A stretch of DNA of 64,000 nucleotides from Sva-07 sp963698435 (GCA_963698435.1 CAVOQV010000018.1:568860-632859), one strand, 5' to 3'; positions 45,792-56,145 are shown, counted from the stretch's first letter. The notes: generated by a model not told the origin, from the letters alone. Program-made: numbers and translations.

Positions 45792-46477
45792 CAGCCCCGT
45801 CGACGACGCACGAGGAGCAGCACCACCACGATGGCGATCAGGGCGGGAACGATGCGCTTGATCAGCGACGAGCCACCCACCTCCATCAGGTCGATCGGTT
45901 CGGTGGCGGGACCCTCGATCCTGCGAACCTGGGTCGGCGCAGCGACGCCGGCCTCGGTCGCCGGCGTCGCCTGGTCCGACCCGGGCGCCGGCGATGACGT
46001 GTCGGGTGTGGTGGCGCCGACGCCTTGTTCGTCGATCATCTCGTTGAGGTTGTCGGCGAACTGGGCCATCAGCTTCGAGCTGACATCGCCCATGATGCCG
46101 CGACCGAACTGGGCCACCTTGCCGGTGATGTGGAGGTCGGTCGTGACGGCCACGCGGGTGCTGGTGGGCGACAGGCTCTCGGCCTGCGCGGTGATCTCGG
46201 CGGAGGCGTTCCCCCGGCCGCCGGTGTCCCGTCCGACGCCTTTGAGCACGGCGCGGTAGTTCTCGTCGTCGCGCTCGAGGAAGTGCGCTTCTCCCTTGAA
46301 CTGGCTGCTGATCGCTCCGAGCTTGACCTTGACCACACCACGGTAGGTGTCACCTTCGACCTCTTGGAGTTCGGCTCCGGGGAGGCATGGCGCGATGCGC
46401 TCGACGTCGGTGATCAGCGGCCACGCCTCCTCGATCGGACGGTTGACCGTGAATTCGTTGATCAGTTGCTCTGCCAT
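45791..46477 (-). CDS. coxG: CoxG-like SRPBCC protein with C-terminal membrane anchor
   Basis: The 228-residue protein starts MAEQLINEFTVNRPIEEAWPL, has the hallmark CLPGAELQEVEGDTYRGVVKVKLG, and RGIMGDVSSKLMAQFADNLN near residue 145. This is carbon monoxide dehydrogenase subunit G, an SRPBCC-fold protein that recruits or matures the molybdo-hydroxylase at the membrane. An acidic/Pro linker and a final helix (IVPALIAIVVVLLLV) followed by RRRRG anchor it. It overlaps the upstream MocA-like gene by 16 nt. The structural cox genes are not in the window. Confidence 0.9.
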   Translation of the reverse strand: MAEQLINEFTVNRPIEEAWPLITDVERIAPCLPGAELQEVEGDTYRGVVKVKLGAISSQFKGEAHFLERDDENYRAVLKGVGRDTGGRGNASAEITAQAESLSPTSTRVAVTTDLHITGKVAQFGRGIMGDVSSKLMAQFADNLNEMIDEQGVGATTPDTSSPAPGSDQATPATEAGVAAPTQVRRIEGPATEPIDLMEVGGSSLIKRIVPALIAIVVVLLLVRRRRG

Positions 46478-47091
46478 CGGCGAAGGTCCTCTGTGGTGTC
46501 GATGTCGGCGGGTGAACCAGCGCACGCTACTTCACGAACGAGTTCCGGACGAACGCGCATGAGTGCCCGAGCTCCCTCGTCGCCGGTTGTCGGCAGCAGG
46601 TCCCACACCTCGGCGTCGAGCTTCACCGGGTTCGCCCGACGTTGGCCGTAGGTGGCGACAGCGATCGGACCCTTCGCCTCGGCCACGGCCCGCCAGGCCG
46701 ACGGATCGACGAAGGGTTGGTCGCCGAGGCCGACGACGACGGCGGTCGCCCCGAGCGCTCGTGCGGCGTCGATCCCGGCACGCAGGGAGGTGATCTGGCC
46801 GTCACGCCACCTCGGGTTGTGATGGAGGGTGACGGCATCGGTGAGGTGCGGTGGCACGACGTCAGCGACCGCGCCGGTGACGACGACCACCGGGCCGATT
46901 CCTGCAGCCAGCGCGCTGTCGAGTGAACGTTCGATGACGGTGATTCCGCCATGTTCGGCGATCTTCGCGGACAATTTGTGAACATCGCCGTGGAATCGTG
47001 ATCCGGCGCCGGCTGCGAGCATGACGACGACGCAGCCGTCGGGTATCACCCCAGCGTGCGAGCCAGATTCCGGCGTCGGCGTCGAGGGCAT
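46462..47091 (-). CDS. MocA/MobA-like molybdenum cofactor nucleotidyltransferase
   Basis: The 209-residue protein shows VVMLAAGAGSRFHGDVHKL, the nucleotide-binding signature of NTP_transf_3 enzymes, with the following GDQPFVDPSAW metal site and RRANPVKLD. MocA-type enzymes attach CMP to Moco for xanthine- and CO-dehydrogenase-type enzymes. This fits the flanking coxG and XdhC genes. ATG 47091 was preferred over an ATG at 47139 because residues before it are not conserved-looking. It diverges from the NlpC/P60 gene. Confidence 0.85.
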   Translation of the reverse strand: MPSTPTPESGSHAGVIPDGCVVVMLAAGAGSRFHGDVHKLSAKIAEHGGITVIERSLDSALAAGIGPVVVVTGAVADVVPPHLTDAVTLHHNPRWRDGQITSLRAGIDAARALGATAVVVGLGDQPFVDPSAWRAVAEAKGPIAVATYGQRRANPVKLDAEVWDLLPTTGDEGARALMRVRPELVREVACAGSPADIDTTEDLRRWQSN

Positions 47092-47177
47092 ACCTGCAGT
47101 CTGGCCGACGACACCTCGCCATTTTGGTGACGGTTGCATGACGAAAACTTGACGTCCGCGGGTCAGTGTTGCGGTTT

Positions 47178-47205
47178 CGTGACGATATGTTGCTCGTTCG
47201 TCACG
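47178..47205. promoter_or_regulatory. Inverted repeat around a -10-like box upstream of the NlpC/P60 gene
   Basis: CGTGACGA (47178-47185) and TCGTCACG (47198-47205) form a perfect 8-bp inverted repeat with a 12-nt spacer that contains TATGTT. This could be an operator over the promoter of the NlpC/P60 gene. No matching -35 is obvious. Confidence 0.4.
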
Positions 47206-47231
47206 GCGAAGCGCCGTGTGGGAACCACCTC

Positions 47232-47954
47232 ATGAGCGCATCAGACTTCACCTTCGCCCGACCGCACCTGCCCCGTGATCGCCAACGATCCACGTTGGGG
47301 TCCGCAGTCCGCGCCGCCCTGCTCGGCATCGCCGTCACGGCAGCGACGGTCGTCGGCACCCTTACGGTCGCCGACGACACCGCCTCCGCGGTTTCCGGGC
47401 CGCTGGCGACCAACGCCATGGCCCCGGTCGTCACGACGTCGGCCGCGCAGGCGCTCGAGAGCTTCGACCTGTGGACCGCCACGAACGACCCCGCCGCCTA
47501 CCGTTCCTTCGTCTGGTTTCGCACCCAGACTGCTCAGTACGCCGCGAGCGAGCTGGGCTACCCGCAGGCGGACATGGTCGAAGCATGGGCAGCCACGCCG
47601 GTCGAACATCAGCGTGCCGTGCTCGCTGCGATGACGCAGGTGGGTGTGCCCTATCGCACCAACACGAGCCAGGAGGGCGTTGGGTTCGACTGTTCCGGAC
47701 TGACCACCTACGCCTGGGCGCGGGCCGGGGTCCAGCTCACCCGTCAGTCGAGCGCGCAGATCCGAGAAGCGGCTCCGCTCGACCGCACGGTCGCGAAGGC
47801 GGGCGATCTCGTGCAGTATCCGGGTCACGTGATGATGTACCTCGGCGTCGGCGATGCCGTCATCCACTCGGTGATGAGCGGTCGCACCGTCGAGCTCGAC
47901 ACGATCAACACGCGCCGCGCCAATTCCGTTCGCTTCGGCGACCCGACGGTCTGA
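47232..47954 (+). CDS. Secreted NlpC/P60 peptidoglycan endopeptidase
   Basis: The 240-residue protein has an N-terminal signal region (AALLGIAVTAATVVGTLTVA, then SAVSGP), an intermediate helical part, and a C-terminal NlpC/P60 domain. Catalytic Cys is in GFDCSGLTTYAW, His in YPGHVMMYLG and the third polar His in AVIHSVM. Such enzymes cut D-Glu-mDAP bonds in wall turnover. ATG 47232 (MSASDF) was chosen: the sequence before it overlaps the inverted repeat and lacks a secretion-like pattern. It is followed by the tandem hairpin repeat at 47991. Confidence 0.9.
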   Translation: MSASDFTFARPHLPRDRQRSTLGSAVRAALLGIAVTAATVVGTLTVADDTASAVSGPLATNAMAPVVTTSAAQALESFDLWTATNDPAAYRSFVWFRTQTAQYAASELGYPQADMVEAWAATPVEHQRAVLAAMTQVGVPYRTNTSQEGVGFDCSGLTTYAWARAGVQLTRQSSAQIREAAPLDRTVAKAGDLVQYPGHVMMYLGVGDAVIHSVMSGRTVELDTINTRRANSVRFGDPTV

Positions 47955-47990
47955 GGCCCGACCGCCGCTGAGCCGGCGGGGGAGTCATCG

Positions 47991-48107
47991 TGCGATGAGC
48001 GAGGTGGCCGGATCCGGCGGTTTCGCTCATCGGTGTGGTGTGGTTCGGTGTTGCGATGAGCGAGGTGGCCGGATCCGGCGGTTTCGCTCATCGGTGTGGT
48101 GTGGTTC
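47991..48107. repeat. Two direct repeats of 56 bp, each a nested hairpin
   Basis: Copies at 47991-48046 and 48052-48107 are identical over 56 bp and spaced by 5 bp. Within each, GATGAGCGA pairs with TCGCTCATC as an outer stem and GCCGGATCCGGC is an inner perfect palindrome. They fill the gap between the convergent NlpC/P60 and XdhC genes, so they may act as terminators. Identity between the copies points to recent duplication. Confidence 0.8.
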
Positions 48108-48157
48108 ATCGGTGAGCGTCGGCCTCGATCATTTGCGCTGTCGAGTGCGGTGAACCC

Positions 48158-48976
48158 CTAGGAGTGGATGGCTCCCTCGCCGTCTTTGAGGGAGGGGACG
48201 TTCCGGCCGGTGCGCCGGGCGATGATCTCGGCGCAGATCGACACAGCGGTCTCCTCGGGTGTCCGCGCTCCGATGTCGAGCCCGATCGGTGACATCAACC
48301 GGTCGAGTTGTTCGCTGGTGACACCGGCGTCGACGAGACGTTCGGTCCGCCGCTCGTGCGTCGAGCGGCTTCCCATCACCCCGATGTAGCCGACCCGGGT
48401 GGCGAGAGCGCCTCGGACTGCGGGCACGTCGAACTTCGGGTCGTGGGTCAGAATGCACACGGCGTCGCGGGGGCCGAGTTGACCACCGTGTTCGTCGAAG
48501 ACCGGGGTGGGCCAGGTGACCTTGACCTCGTCGGCCATGGGGAACCGTCGCCGGGTGGCGAAGACCTCGCGGGCGTCGCACACCACGACGCGGTAGCCGA
48601 GCACCTTGGCGACCCGGGCGAGGGCCGCCGTGAAGTCGACGGCTCCGAAGATCCACATCTGCGGAGGCGGCGCGTGCGATTCCACGAAGACCCGAACGGT
48701 GGGCTGGTCGATCAGGTCCTCTGGCGTGGTCTGTCCGAGCGGTCCGTAGTTGCGGACGCCGGATTGGGCCGCTTCCAGTTCGGCGAGGGCGTCACGGGCG
48801 ACCACCCTGTCGAGTTCGGGGTGACCGAGCGTCCCCAGGGGCGGGCGGTCGGGCTCGACGATCAACTTGGCGCCGACGTTCGGTCCGTCGATCACGGTCG
48901 CCAGCGCGACAGGGCTCTCGGCTCGCAGCAGCGCCGCATACCGCTCGAACAGAGAGCTGTCATCGGATGCGGTCAC
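48158..48976 (-). CDS. XdhC/CoxI family protein (two-domain type)
   Basis: The 272-residue protein has an N-terminal XdhC_CoxI domain remnant (RAESPVALATVIDGPNVGAK) and the C-terminal Rossmann-fold XdhC domain (WIFGAVDFTAALARVAKVLGYRVVVCDAR, CILTHDPKFDVP, YIGVMGSRSTHERR). The last part, SPIGLDIGARTPEETAVSICAEIIA, is the conserved Moco-binding end. XdhC proteins protect sulfurated Moco and insert it into xanthine- or CO-dehydrogenase. GTG 48976 overlaps the stop of the upstream CoxI-like gene by 4 nt. Confidence 0.93.
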   Translation of the reverse strand: MTASDDSSLFERYAALLRAESPVALATVIDGPNVGAKLIVEPDRPPLGTLGHPELDRVVARDALAELEAAQSGVRNYGPLGQTTPEDLIDQPTVRVFVESHAPPPQMWIFGAVDFTAALARVAKVLGYRVVVCDAREVFATRRRFPMADEVKVTWPTPVFDEHGGQLGPRDAVCILTHDPKFDVPAVRGALATRVGYIGVMGSRSTHERRTERLVDAGVTSEQLDRLMSPIGLDIGARTPEETAVSICAEIIARRTGRNVPSLKDGEGAIHS

Positions 48977-49290
48977 CAGTCGAGTTCCTCGATGTACAGG
49001 TGGATCGTGCCGCCGCAGGTGAGGCCGACGGCGAACGCTTCGTCGTCGGAGTAGCCGAAGGTGATCACGCCGGGCTCGCGTTCGCCGGCGAGGATCGACA
49101 ATGCCTCGGCGACGACGGCGCCTTCGACGCAACCACCGCTGACGCTGCCGGCCACCTCGCCGTCATCGGTCACGGCCATTGCCGCGCCCGGGTCGCGCGG
49201 TCCTGAACCTTCGATGTCGACCACGCGTGCGAGTGCGATGCGGTGTCCGGCGCCTCGCCAGCGGTCGATGTCGTCGAGCAGATCGTGCAT
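48973..49290 (-). CDS. XdhC_CoxI N-terminal-domain protein
   Basis: The 105-residue single-domain protein has ALARVVDIEGSGPRDPGAAMAV and SVSGGCVEGAVVAEAL with the conserved GGCVE cysteine, then LTCGGTIHLYIE. This is the small half of the XdhC pair. GGAGGAG sits 7 nt before ATG 49290, which was therefore chosen over the ATG at 49305 that lies inside the ribosome-binding region. It is coupled to the larger XdhC gene downstream. Confidence 0.9.
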   Translation of the reverse strand: MHDLLDDIDRWRGAGHRIALARVVDIEGSGPRDPGAAMAVTDDGEVAGSVSGGCVEGAVVAEALSILAGEREPGVITFGYSDDEAFAVGLTCGGTIHLYIEELDW

Positions 49291-49341
49291 GTCAAGCTCC
49301 TCCATCCTCGCGCTCGGTCGACGGGTTGCACATCGCTGCGC

Positions 49342-50527
49342 TCACCCCTCGCCGATCACTCGGGTCAGTTCCTCCATGGCGGCCACCGAGTGACCCTCCA
49401 CGAAACGGTCAACATAGGGCAGGGCCGCCGCCATTCCCCGTGCCAGCGGTGCGTAGCCGGGTGTCACCTTGAGCGGGTTGACCCAGACCAGTCGATGGGT
49501 GACGCGCTGGAGTCGTTCCATCTCGGCGCCGAGTTCGTCGGGATCGCCGCGGTCCCATCCGTCGGACAGGATCACGACGATCGAGTTGCGGGCGAGGCCC
49601 CGTACGCCCCACTGATCGTTGAACTGTCGCAGACCGCTGCCGAGCCGGGTGCCGCCGCTCCAGTCGCTGACGCGTTCGCCGGCGGCGCGCACGGCGATGT
49701 CGGGGTCGCGGCTCGTGAGTTCACCGCGTGATCCGGGTGAGTCGTGTGCCGAGCGTGAATGCCTCGACCTTCTGTCGGCCGGCGACCGCGGCATGGACGA
49801 ATCGCAGGAGCGCCCGGGCGTACGGCTCCATCGATCCGCTCACGTCGAGCAGCAACACGAGTCGTCGCAACCGCGGTGTCGCTGCGAGGTGGTGGCGTTC
49901 GATCGGTTCGCCGCCGGCGCGGATGGCGGACCGGACGGTCCGGCGGATGTCGGGCATCGAGGTGCGCCGTGTCGTGGGGCCGCGCCGCAGCGAGGCGCGC
50001 GGAGCGCCGACCAGACGGAGATGGCTCATCAGCTCCTGTGCCTGGGCGAGTTCGTCGGGGGAGTAGTCGGCGAAGTCCTTGTGGCGCAGGATCTCCGTCG
50101 TGGAGAACCGCAGCTCGATCACCTCGTCGTCGGTGCGCTCGGTGTCGTCGTTGCCGTCGGTGGACTCGTCGTCGGTGTCGACGGCGATCGTGATCGACAA
50201 CGGCTCGTCCACGTCGTCGACTCCACCGTCGGATCGACGTCCTTCGAAGAACACCGCGAACGCGCGGTCGTAGAGGGCGATGTCCTCCACCCGGCGCACG
50301 AGCGTGGAGCGGCCGACCCAGTAGGTGGTGTCCCGGTCGTCGAGCCCGGTGGCGCAGAGGGCGGCGGCGAACGTGTGGGTGCAGCTGGTCGGCACGCTCA
50401 GGCCCAGACCGCGCAGGATCTGGGTGAACGCGACGGCGATGTCGGCGGGCGTTGCTGCCGCGTGGCCAGATGCAGCCGGACCCGCTGGAGTTGCCGGCCC
50501 CACTGCGACGTTGCCCGGTCCGGTCAC
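49342..50527 (-). CDS. coxE: CoxE-like VWA-domain protein, frameshifted
   Basis: The first frame (GTG 50527) gives the DUF/VWA-CoxE N-terminus, a long acidic insert (DTDDESTDGNDDTERTDD), and LVLLLDVSGSMEPYARALL with the MIDAS DxSxS. After RLTRITR a TGA appears at 49723-49721. In the next frame the expected continuation follows: ELTSRDPDIAVRAAGERVSDWSGGTRLG, LARNSIVVILSDGWDRGDP, ending near 49342. Deleting one G near 49724 joins them into about 394 residues, the usual CoxE length. CoxE works with the CoxD ATPase, encoded just upstream with a GTGA overlap, in assembling the CODH active site. Confidence 0.85.
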
Positions 50528-51465
50528 GCGTCGTCGATGGTGAGCTGGCCGGGAGCCTCGCGGTGGGCTCGTCCGGCGGCGATTGCCTGCTGCACGAGAT
50601 CGGCGACGCCATGCTGCTCGACGCGCTGGTTGTCCTCGCGGTATTTCACGACGGTGCCGAGTGTGTTGGCCACCACGTGCTGGTCGAGTTGCGTTGCGCC
50701 GAGTCGACCGAGCGCCGTTGCCCAGTCGATGGTCTCGGCGACACCCGGCGGCTTGTACAGCGACAGGCCGCGCAGGGCCTCGACGGCGCCGGCGACCTGA
50801 CGGGCGAGCTCGACATCGATCTCCGGGACGCGGAGCTTGACGATCGCCACCTCTCGGTCGAACCCGGGATGCTCGACCCAGTGGTACAGGCAGCGGCGTT
50901 TGAGCGCGTCGTGGACGTCGCGGGTTCGATTCGAGGTGAGGATCACGATCGGGGGCCGGTCGGCGCGGAAGACACCGACCTCGGGGATGGTGATCTGGAA
51001 GTCGGAGAGCACTTCGAGCAGGTACGCCTCGAACTCGTCGTCGGCGCGGTCGATCTCGTCGATCAGCAAGACGGGCGGCGGACCCTCGACGGGTTCGATC
51101 GCTCGCAACAGTGCCCGTTTGATCAGAAATCGCTCGCCGTAGAGCTCGGCCTCGAGTTCGTCGGCGGTGCGGGTCGTCGACTCACCGGTCGCCTCGGTCG
51201 CACGCAGGTGCAGCAGCTGGCGGGCGTAGTCCCAGTCGTACACCGCCTGCGACACGTCGATGCCTTCGTAGCACTGCAACCGGATCAGCTGGCCGCCGGT
51301 CGCTGCTGCCAGTGTCTTGGCCAACTCGGTCTTGCCGACCCCTGCCTCACCCTCGAGCAGCAGCGGACGATGCAGCGTCATCGCGAGGAACACCGCCGTC
51401 GAGATCCCGTCGTCGGGGAGGTAGCCGTGGCGTGAAAGCGCACCGGCGACGGTGTCGGGAGTCAT
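50524..51465 (-). CDS. coxD: CoxD-like MoxR family AAA+ ATPase
   Basis: The 313-residue ATPase has Walker A EGEAGVGKTELAKTL, GIDVSQAVYDWDYARQLL, Walker B PVLLIDEIDRADDEFEAYLLE, and VILTSNRTRDVHDALKRRC. The YDWDYARQ and CLYHWVEHPGF blocks define the CoxD/VWA-partner group. CoxD is implicated in maturation of the CuMoS or Moco site. ATG 51465 was chosen over 51471 because TAGCGT lies exactly 7 nt before it, matching the leaderless pattern; the first ATG would leave only one base. It begins the minus-strand run CoxD, CoxE, then the XdhC pair. Confidence 0.9.
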   Translation of the reverse strand: MTPDTVAGALSRHGYLPDDGISTAVFLAMTLHRPLLLEGEAGVGKTELAKTLAAATGGQLIRLQCYEGIDVSQAVYDWDYARQLLHLRATEATGESTTRTADELEAELYGERFLIKRALLRAIEPVEGPPPVLLIDEIDRADDEFEAYLLEVLSDFQITIPEVGVFRADRPPIVILTSNRTRDVHDALKRRCLYHWVEHPGFDREVAIVKLRVPEIDVELARQVAGAVEALRGLSLYKPPGVAETIDWATALGRLGATQLDQHVVANTLGTVVKYREDNQRVEQHGVADLVQQAIAAGRAHREAPGQLTIDDA

Positions 51466-51472
51466 CGCCATG

Positions 51473-51478
51473 ACGCTA
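51473..51478 (-). promoter_or_regulatory. -10 element, leaderless coxD
   Basis: TAGCGT on the minus strand lies 7 nt before ATG 51465 and overlaps the alternative start region. Confidence 0.4.
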
Positions 51479-51535
51479 CCGGAGGGCCACCTGTGACGTC
51501 CGCTCCGTCGCTCAGGGCGCAAACCCGGGCATCAT

Positions 51536-53415
<1,880 letters not shown>

Positions 53416-53416
<1 letters not shown>

Positions 53417-53440
53417 CGTCCGGGGCCAGACCCCGGACGT
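53416..53440. repeat. REP-like hairpin 3, at glgX stop codon
   Basis: ACGTCCGGGG and its perfect complement enclose CCAGA. The centre GGGGCCAGACCCC aligns with the GGTGTC-N-GACACC core of the other two hairpins, with a compensating change of the third pair. It starts at the last base of the glgX TGA and lies between convergent genes, so it is probably also a terminator. Confidence 0.65.
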
Positions 53441-53445
53441 GACCG

Positions 53446-54885
53446 TCACGAGTCGAAGCCGAGGCCCATGCGGTCGAGGGTGCGCAGCCAGGCGTTGCGC
53501 TTGCCGGTCTTGTCTTCGCGGTCGAGCGACCAGCGGGTCGCCTGGATGCCGATGAACCGGAAGGGCTCGGGTGGGAACGGCAACGGCTTGTCCTTGACGA
53601 AGTCGGTCTGCGTGGCGATCGACTTCCGCCCGGCCAACAGCTCGAGCATCGTCGATGCGGCGAACCTCGTCGCGGCCACACCGAGGCCGGTGTAGCCGAC
53701 CGCGTAGACCACCCGGTTCGACATCGCAGTGCCGAAGAAGACCGAGAACCGCGTGCTCGTGTCGATCGCTCCGCCCCAGGCATGGGAGAAATGGACGTCG
53801 TCGAGCTGCGGGAACGTCTCGAAGAAGTGCCCCGACAGCTTGGCCCAGGTCTCCGGGCGACTCTCCTGCTCGGTCGACACCTTCGAACCCCAGAAGTAGA
53901 TCGCGTCGTATCCTCCCCAGAGGATCCGGTTGTCGGACGTCAGGCGGTAGTAGTGGAACTGGTTGGTGATGTCGGAGAGGCCCTGCCGGTGGGACCAACC
54001 GATCCGGCCGAGTTGTTCGCTCGACAGCGGCTCGGTCACCATGCAGTAGTCGTACACCGGCACCATGTATTGGGCGATCCGCTTCAACAGCGGCTTGTCG
54101 GCGTTGGTGCCGAGCACGGCATTGGCGCACCGGATGGTGCCGAGTGGGGTGACGATGGCGATCCCACGGCCGTCCTTGTCGATCGACGTGGCCTTGGTGT
54201 GCTCGTAGATCCGCACGCCGAGTTCCTCGGCGACTCGTTTCAACTCCCACGCCAGTTTGGCGGGGTCGACCAATGCTGCTCGGCCCATCCGGTAGAGCCC
54301 GCCGGTGTACGTCGGTGAGTTGACCTCGGCGCGCATCGCGTCCTGATCGAGCCACCGGACCTTTTGACCCATCGACCGCAGCACGTCGTGTTCCTCGCGG
54401 AGGTCGTCGAGATACGACGGTGGATGGTTGACATGGGCGACGTCGATCACGCCGTTGCGTTCGTAGTCGCAGTCCATCGAATACCGCTCGATGGCCTCTT
54501 CGATCTCGTTGAGGTTGCGCAGCCCGAGCTCTTCGAGCGTGTCGATCTCGTCGGCGTGGCGGTCCATGCCGTTGGCGACGCCGTGGGTGAGCGAGGCCTC
54601 CATGAACCCACCGTTGCGGCCGCTGGCTGCACCACCGACTTCGCCCTTGTCGATGAGCACGACGTCGCGTGACGGGTCGCGCTCCTTGGCGATCACTGCG
54701 GTCCACAGGCCCGTGTAGCCGCCACCGACGATGCACAGGTCGCAGTGTTCGTCGCGCACCAGTGTCGGGTTCGAGTCGGGGATGTCGGCGCTCTCGAGCC
54801 AGAACGGATAGGGCTCCGCATCGGCGATCGCGTCGAGGGCTCGTTGGTCGTACGGAACGTCGCCGTTACCGGATTGGTCGCTCAT
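53446..54885 (-). CDS. FAD-dependent oxidoreductase, DAO family (PuuB/OrdL-like)
   Basis: The 479-residue flavoprotein has the dinucleotide-binding motif LCIVGGGYTGLWTAVIAKE near residue 52 and VLIDKGEVGGAASGRNGGFMEA, typical of gamma-glutamylputrescine and amino-acid oxidases. WGGYDAIYFWG and WGGAIDTSTRFSVFFG follow, with the C-terminal GYTGLGVAATRFAASTMLELLAG covering the flavin. The substrate is probably an amine or N-alkyl amino acid, but this cannot be fixed from sequence. It converges on glgX across a hairpin and diverges from the SDR gene. Confidence 0.9.
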   Translation of the reverse strand: MSDQSGNGDVPYDQRALDAIADAEPYPFWLESADIPDSNPTLVRDEHCDLCIVGGGYTGLWTAVIAKERDPSRDVVLIDKGEVGGAASGRNGGFMEASLTHGVANGMDRHADEIDTLEELGLRNLNEIEEAIERYSMDCDYERNGVIDVAHVNHPPSYLDDLREEHDVLRSMGQKVRWLDQDAMRAEVNSPTYTGGLYRMGRAALVDPAKLAWELKRVAEELGVRIYEHTKATSIDKDGRGIAIVTPLGTIRCANAVLGTNADKPLLKRIAQYMVPVYDYCMVTEPLSSEQLGRIGWSHRQGLSDITNQFHYYRLTSDNRILWGGYDAIYFWGSKVSTEQESRPETWAKLSGHFFETFPQLDDVHFSHAWGGAIDTSTRFSVFFGTAMSNRVVYAVGYTGLGVAATRFAASTMLELLAGRKSIATQTDFVKDKPLPFPPEPFRFIGIQATRWSLDREDKTGKRNAWLRTLDRMGLGFDS

Positions 54886-54981
54886 GGTCTCACTGCCGTG
54901 ATCGTACCGCTCGGTGAGGTTCGGTCGCTGCCCTCGTCGAGAGGTCTCGCCAACGGATCGTTTCCCGTCGTCGAGACGCCG

Positions 54982-54987
54982 TACGGT
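54982..54987 (+). promoter_or_regulatory. -10 element, leaderless SDR gene
   Basis: TACGGT lies 6 nt before ATG 54994. Confidence 0.45.
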
Positions 54988-54993
54988 GATGGG

Positions 54994-55722
54994 ATGGACT
55001 TGGGGATCAGCGGCCGCCGCGCCGCAGTTGCGGCGGCGACGTCAGGACTGGGACTTGCGTCGGCGGTCGCGCTCGCGGCCGAGGGTGTCCACGTCGCGAT
55101 CTGCGGTCGTGACCCCGATCGGCTCGCCGTCGCGGCGGCGACGGTCGGACATGGCTGCGTCCCGATCGTGGCCGACGTGTCGACCCCGGACGGGGCGGAG
55201 GGTTTCGTCGCCGACGCGGCCGACGCGCTCGGCGCCGTCGACATCCTGGTGCCGAACGCCGGCGGGCCACCCCCGGGGACGTTCGCCTCGACGCCGGTCG
55301 ATGCCTATCCCGCAGCGCTCGATCTGAACCTGATGTCGATCGTCGCGATGTGCAAGGCCGCGGTCCCGGCGATGCAGGAACGACGCTGGGGACGAGTGGT
55401 GGCGATCACGTCGCTGTCGGTCCGTCAGCCGATCGCCCAGCTCATCTTGTCGAACACCGCCCGCGCAGGCGCGACCGGCTTCCTCAAGACGCTCGCGCTC
55501 GAGGTCGCCGACGACGGGGTGACGGTCAACAGCGTGCAACCCGGTCTGCACCGGACCCCCCGGGTCACCGACCTCTACAGCGAGCAACAGCAGGCGTCGA
55601 TGCGGATGGGTGACGCTGCCGACTTCGGGCAGGTCGTGGCGTTCCTGTGCGGCGAACCGGCCAAGTTCACCACGGGCGTGCAGCTCCACGTCGACGGTGG
55701 CGGCTACCTCGGACTGCTCTGA
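54994..55722 (+). CDS. SDR family oxidoreductase lacking the YxxxK catalytic motif
   Basis: The 242-residue Rossmann protein has a cofactor loop of AAATSGLGLASAVALA (T/S-GLG form), VPNAGGPPPGTF in place of the usual NNAG, and VVAITSLSVRQPIAQL with the catalytic Ser region. Where classical SDRs have YxxxK the sequence reads LSNTARAG, with neither Tyr nor Lys. The end VNSVQPGLHRTPR and TTGVQLHVDGGGYLGLL is regular. This subgroup occurs in other actinobacteria as putative 3-oxoacyl-ACP reductases. Whether it reduces anything is unclear. Confidence 0.88.
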   Translation: MDLGISGRRAAVAAATSGLGLASAVALAAEGVHVAICGRDPDRLAVAAATVGHGCVPIVADVSTPDGAEGFVADAADALGAVDILVPNAGGPPPGTFASTPVDAYPAALDLNLMSIVAMCKAAVPAMQERRWGRVVAITSLSVRQPIAQLILSNTARAGATGFLKTLALEVADDGVTVNSVQPGLHRTPRVTDLYSEQQQASMRMGDAADFGQVVAFLCGEPAKFTTGVQLHVDGGGYLGLL

Positions 55723-55752
55723 ACCGGCGGTGCGACGGCACCTCCTGCGCGT

Positions 55753-55980
55753 TCAGGCAGCGTCCTGGGGGTTCGAGGCGAGGTATCCGGCTGCGGCGAT
55801 CGGTGTGGTCTCCGAGTAGCCGACCGGCAGCCGCACGGTGCCGGCCGAGGTTCCGAAGAACACCTGGAACGCGTGGTAGCCGGGGTACAACTCGGGCTCG
55901 TCGCGCAGGCTCTCGGCGTATGCGGTGACCACGGCGACGTACCCGTCGTTCGGGTTGTACTGGTACAGCGCCGAGGCCAA
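55753..55980 (-). pseudogene. C-terminal remnant resembling actinobacterial lytic-transglycosylase-like proteins
   Basis: The open part reads ALYQYNPNDGYVAVVTAYAE, then YPGYHAFQVFFGTSAGTV and RLPVGYSETTPI, which resembles the tail of transglycosylase-like wall proteins. Upstream in the same frame are DPWGDRI, a TGA stop and unconserved sequence, so no intact N-terminus exists. The assignment is weak and rests on pattern memory. It could be the end of a frameshifted gene now largely deleted. Confidence 0.35.
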
Positions 55981-56145
55981 TGTAGGAGTGCACTCCCCTC
56001 GGCCTCGGGAGTCGAAGGCTCATATCCGGTCGCCCCAGGGGTCGAGCAGTACACGCCCGACCCAGCCGGGGGGCTGGCCGGGTTGGACGAGCCAGATGAC
56101 TCCGCACCAGTCCTAAACGAAGCAAAACGGTGCGTGGGGTTTCGC

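Noticed and set aside
47092..47231. c-di-AMP (ydaO) riboswitch before the NlpC/P60 gene
   Set aside because: Such riboswitches precede some actinobacterial wall hydrolase genes, but the spacer is only 140 bp, shared with a divergent gene, and no ydaO-type core was seen.
47991..48107. CRISPR array
   Set aside because: Only two units with a 5-bp gap; the repeats are 56 bp and there are no spacers or cas genes.
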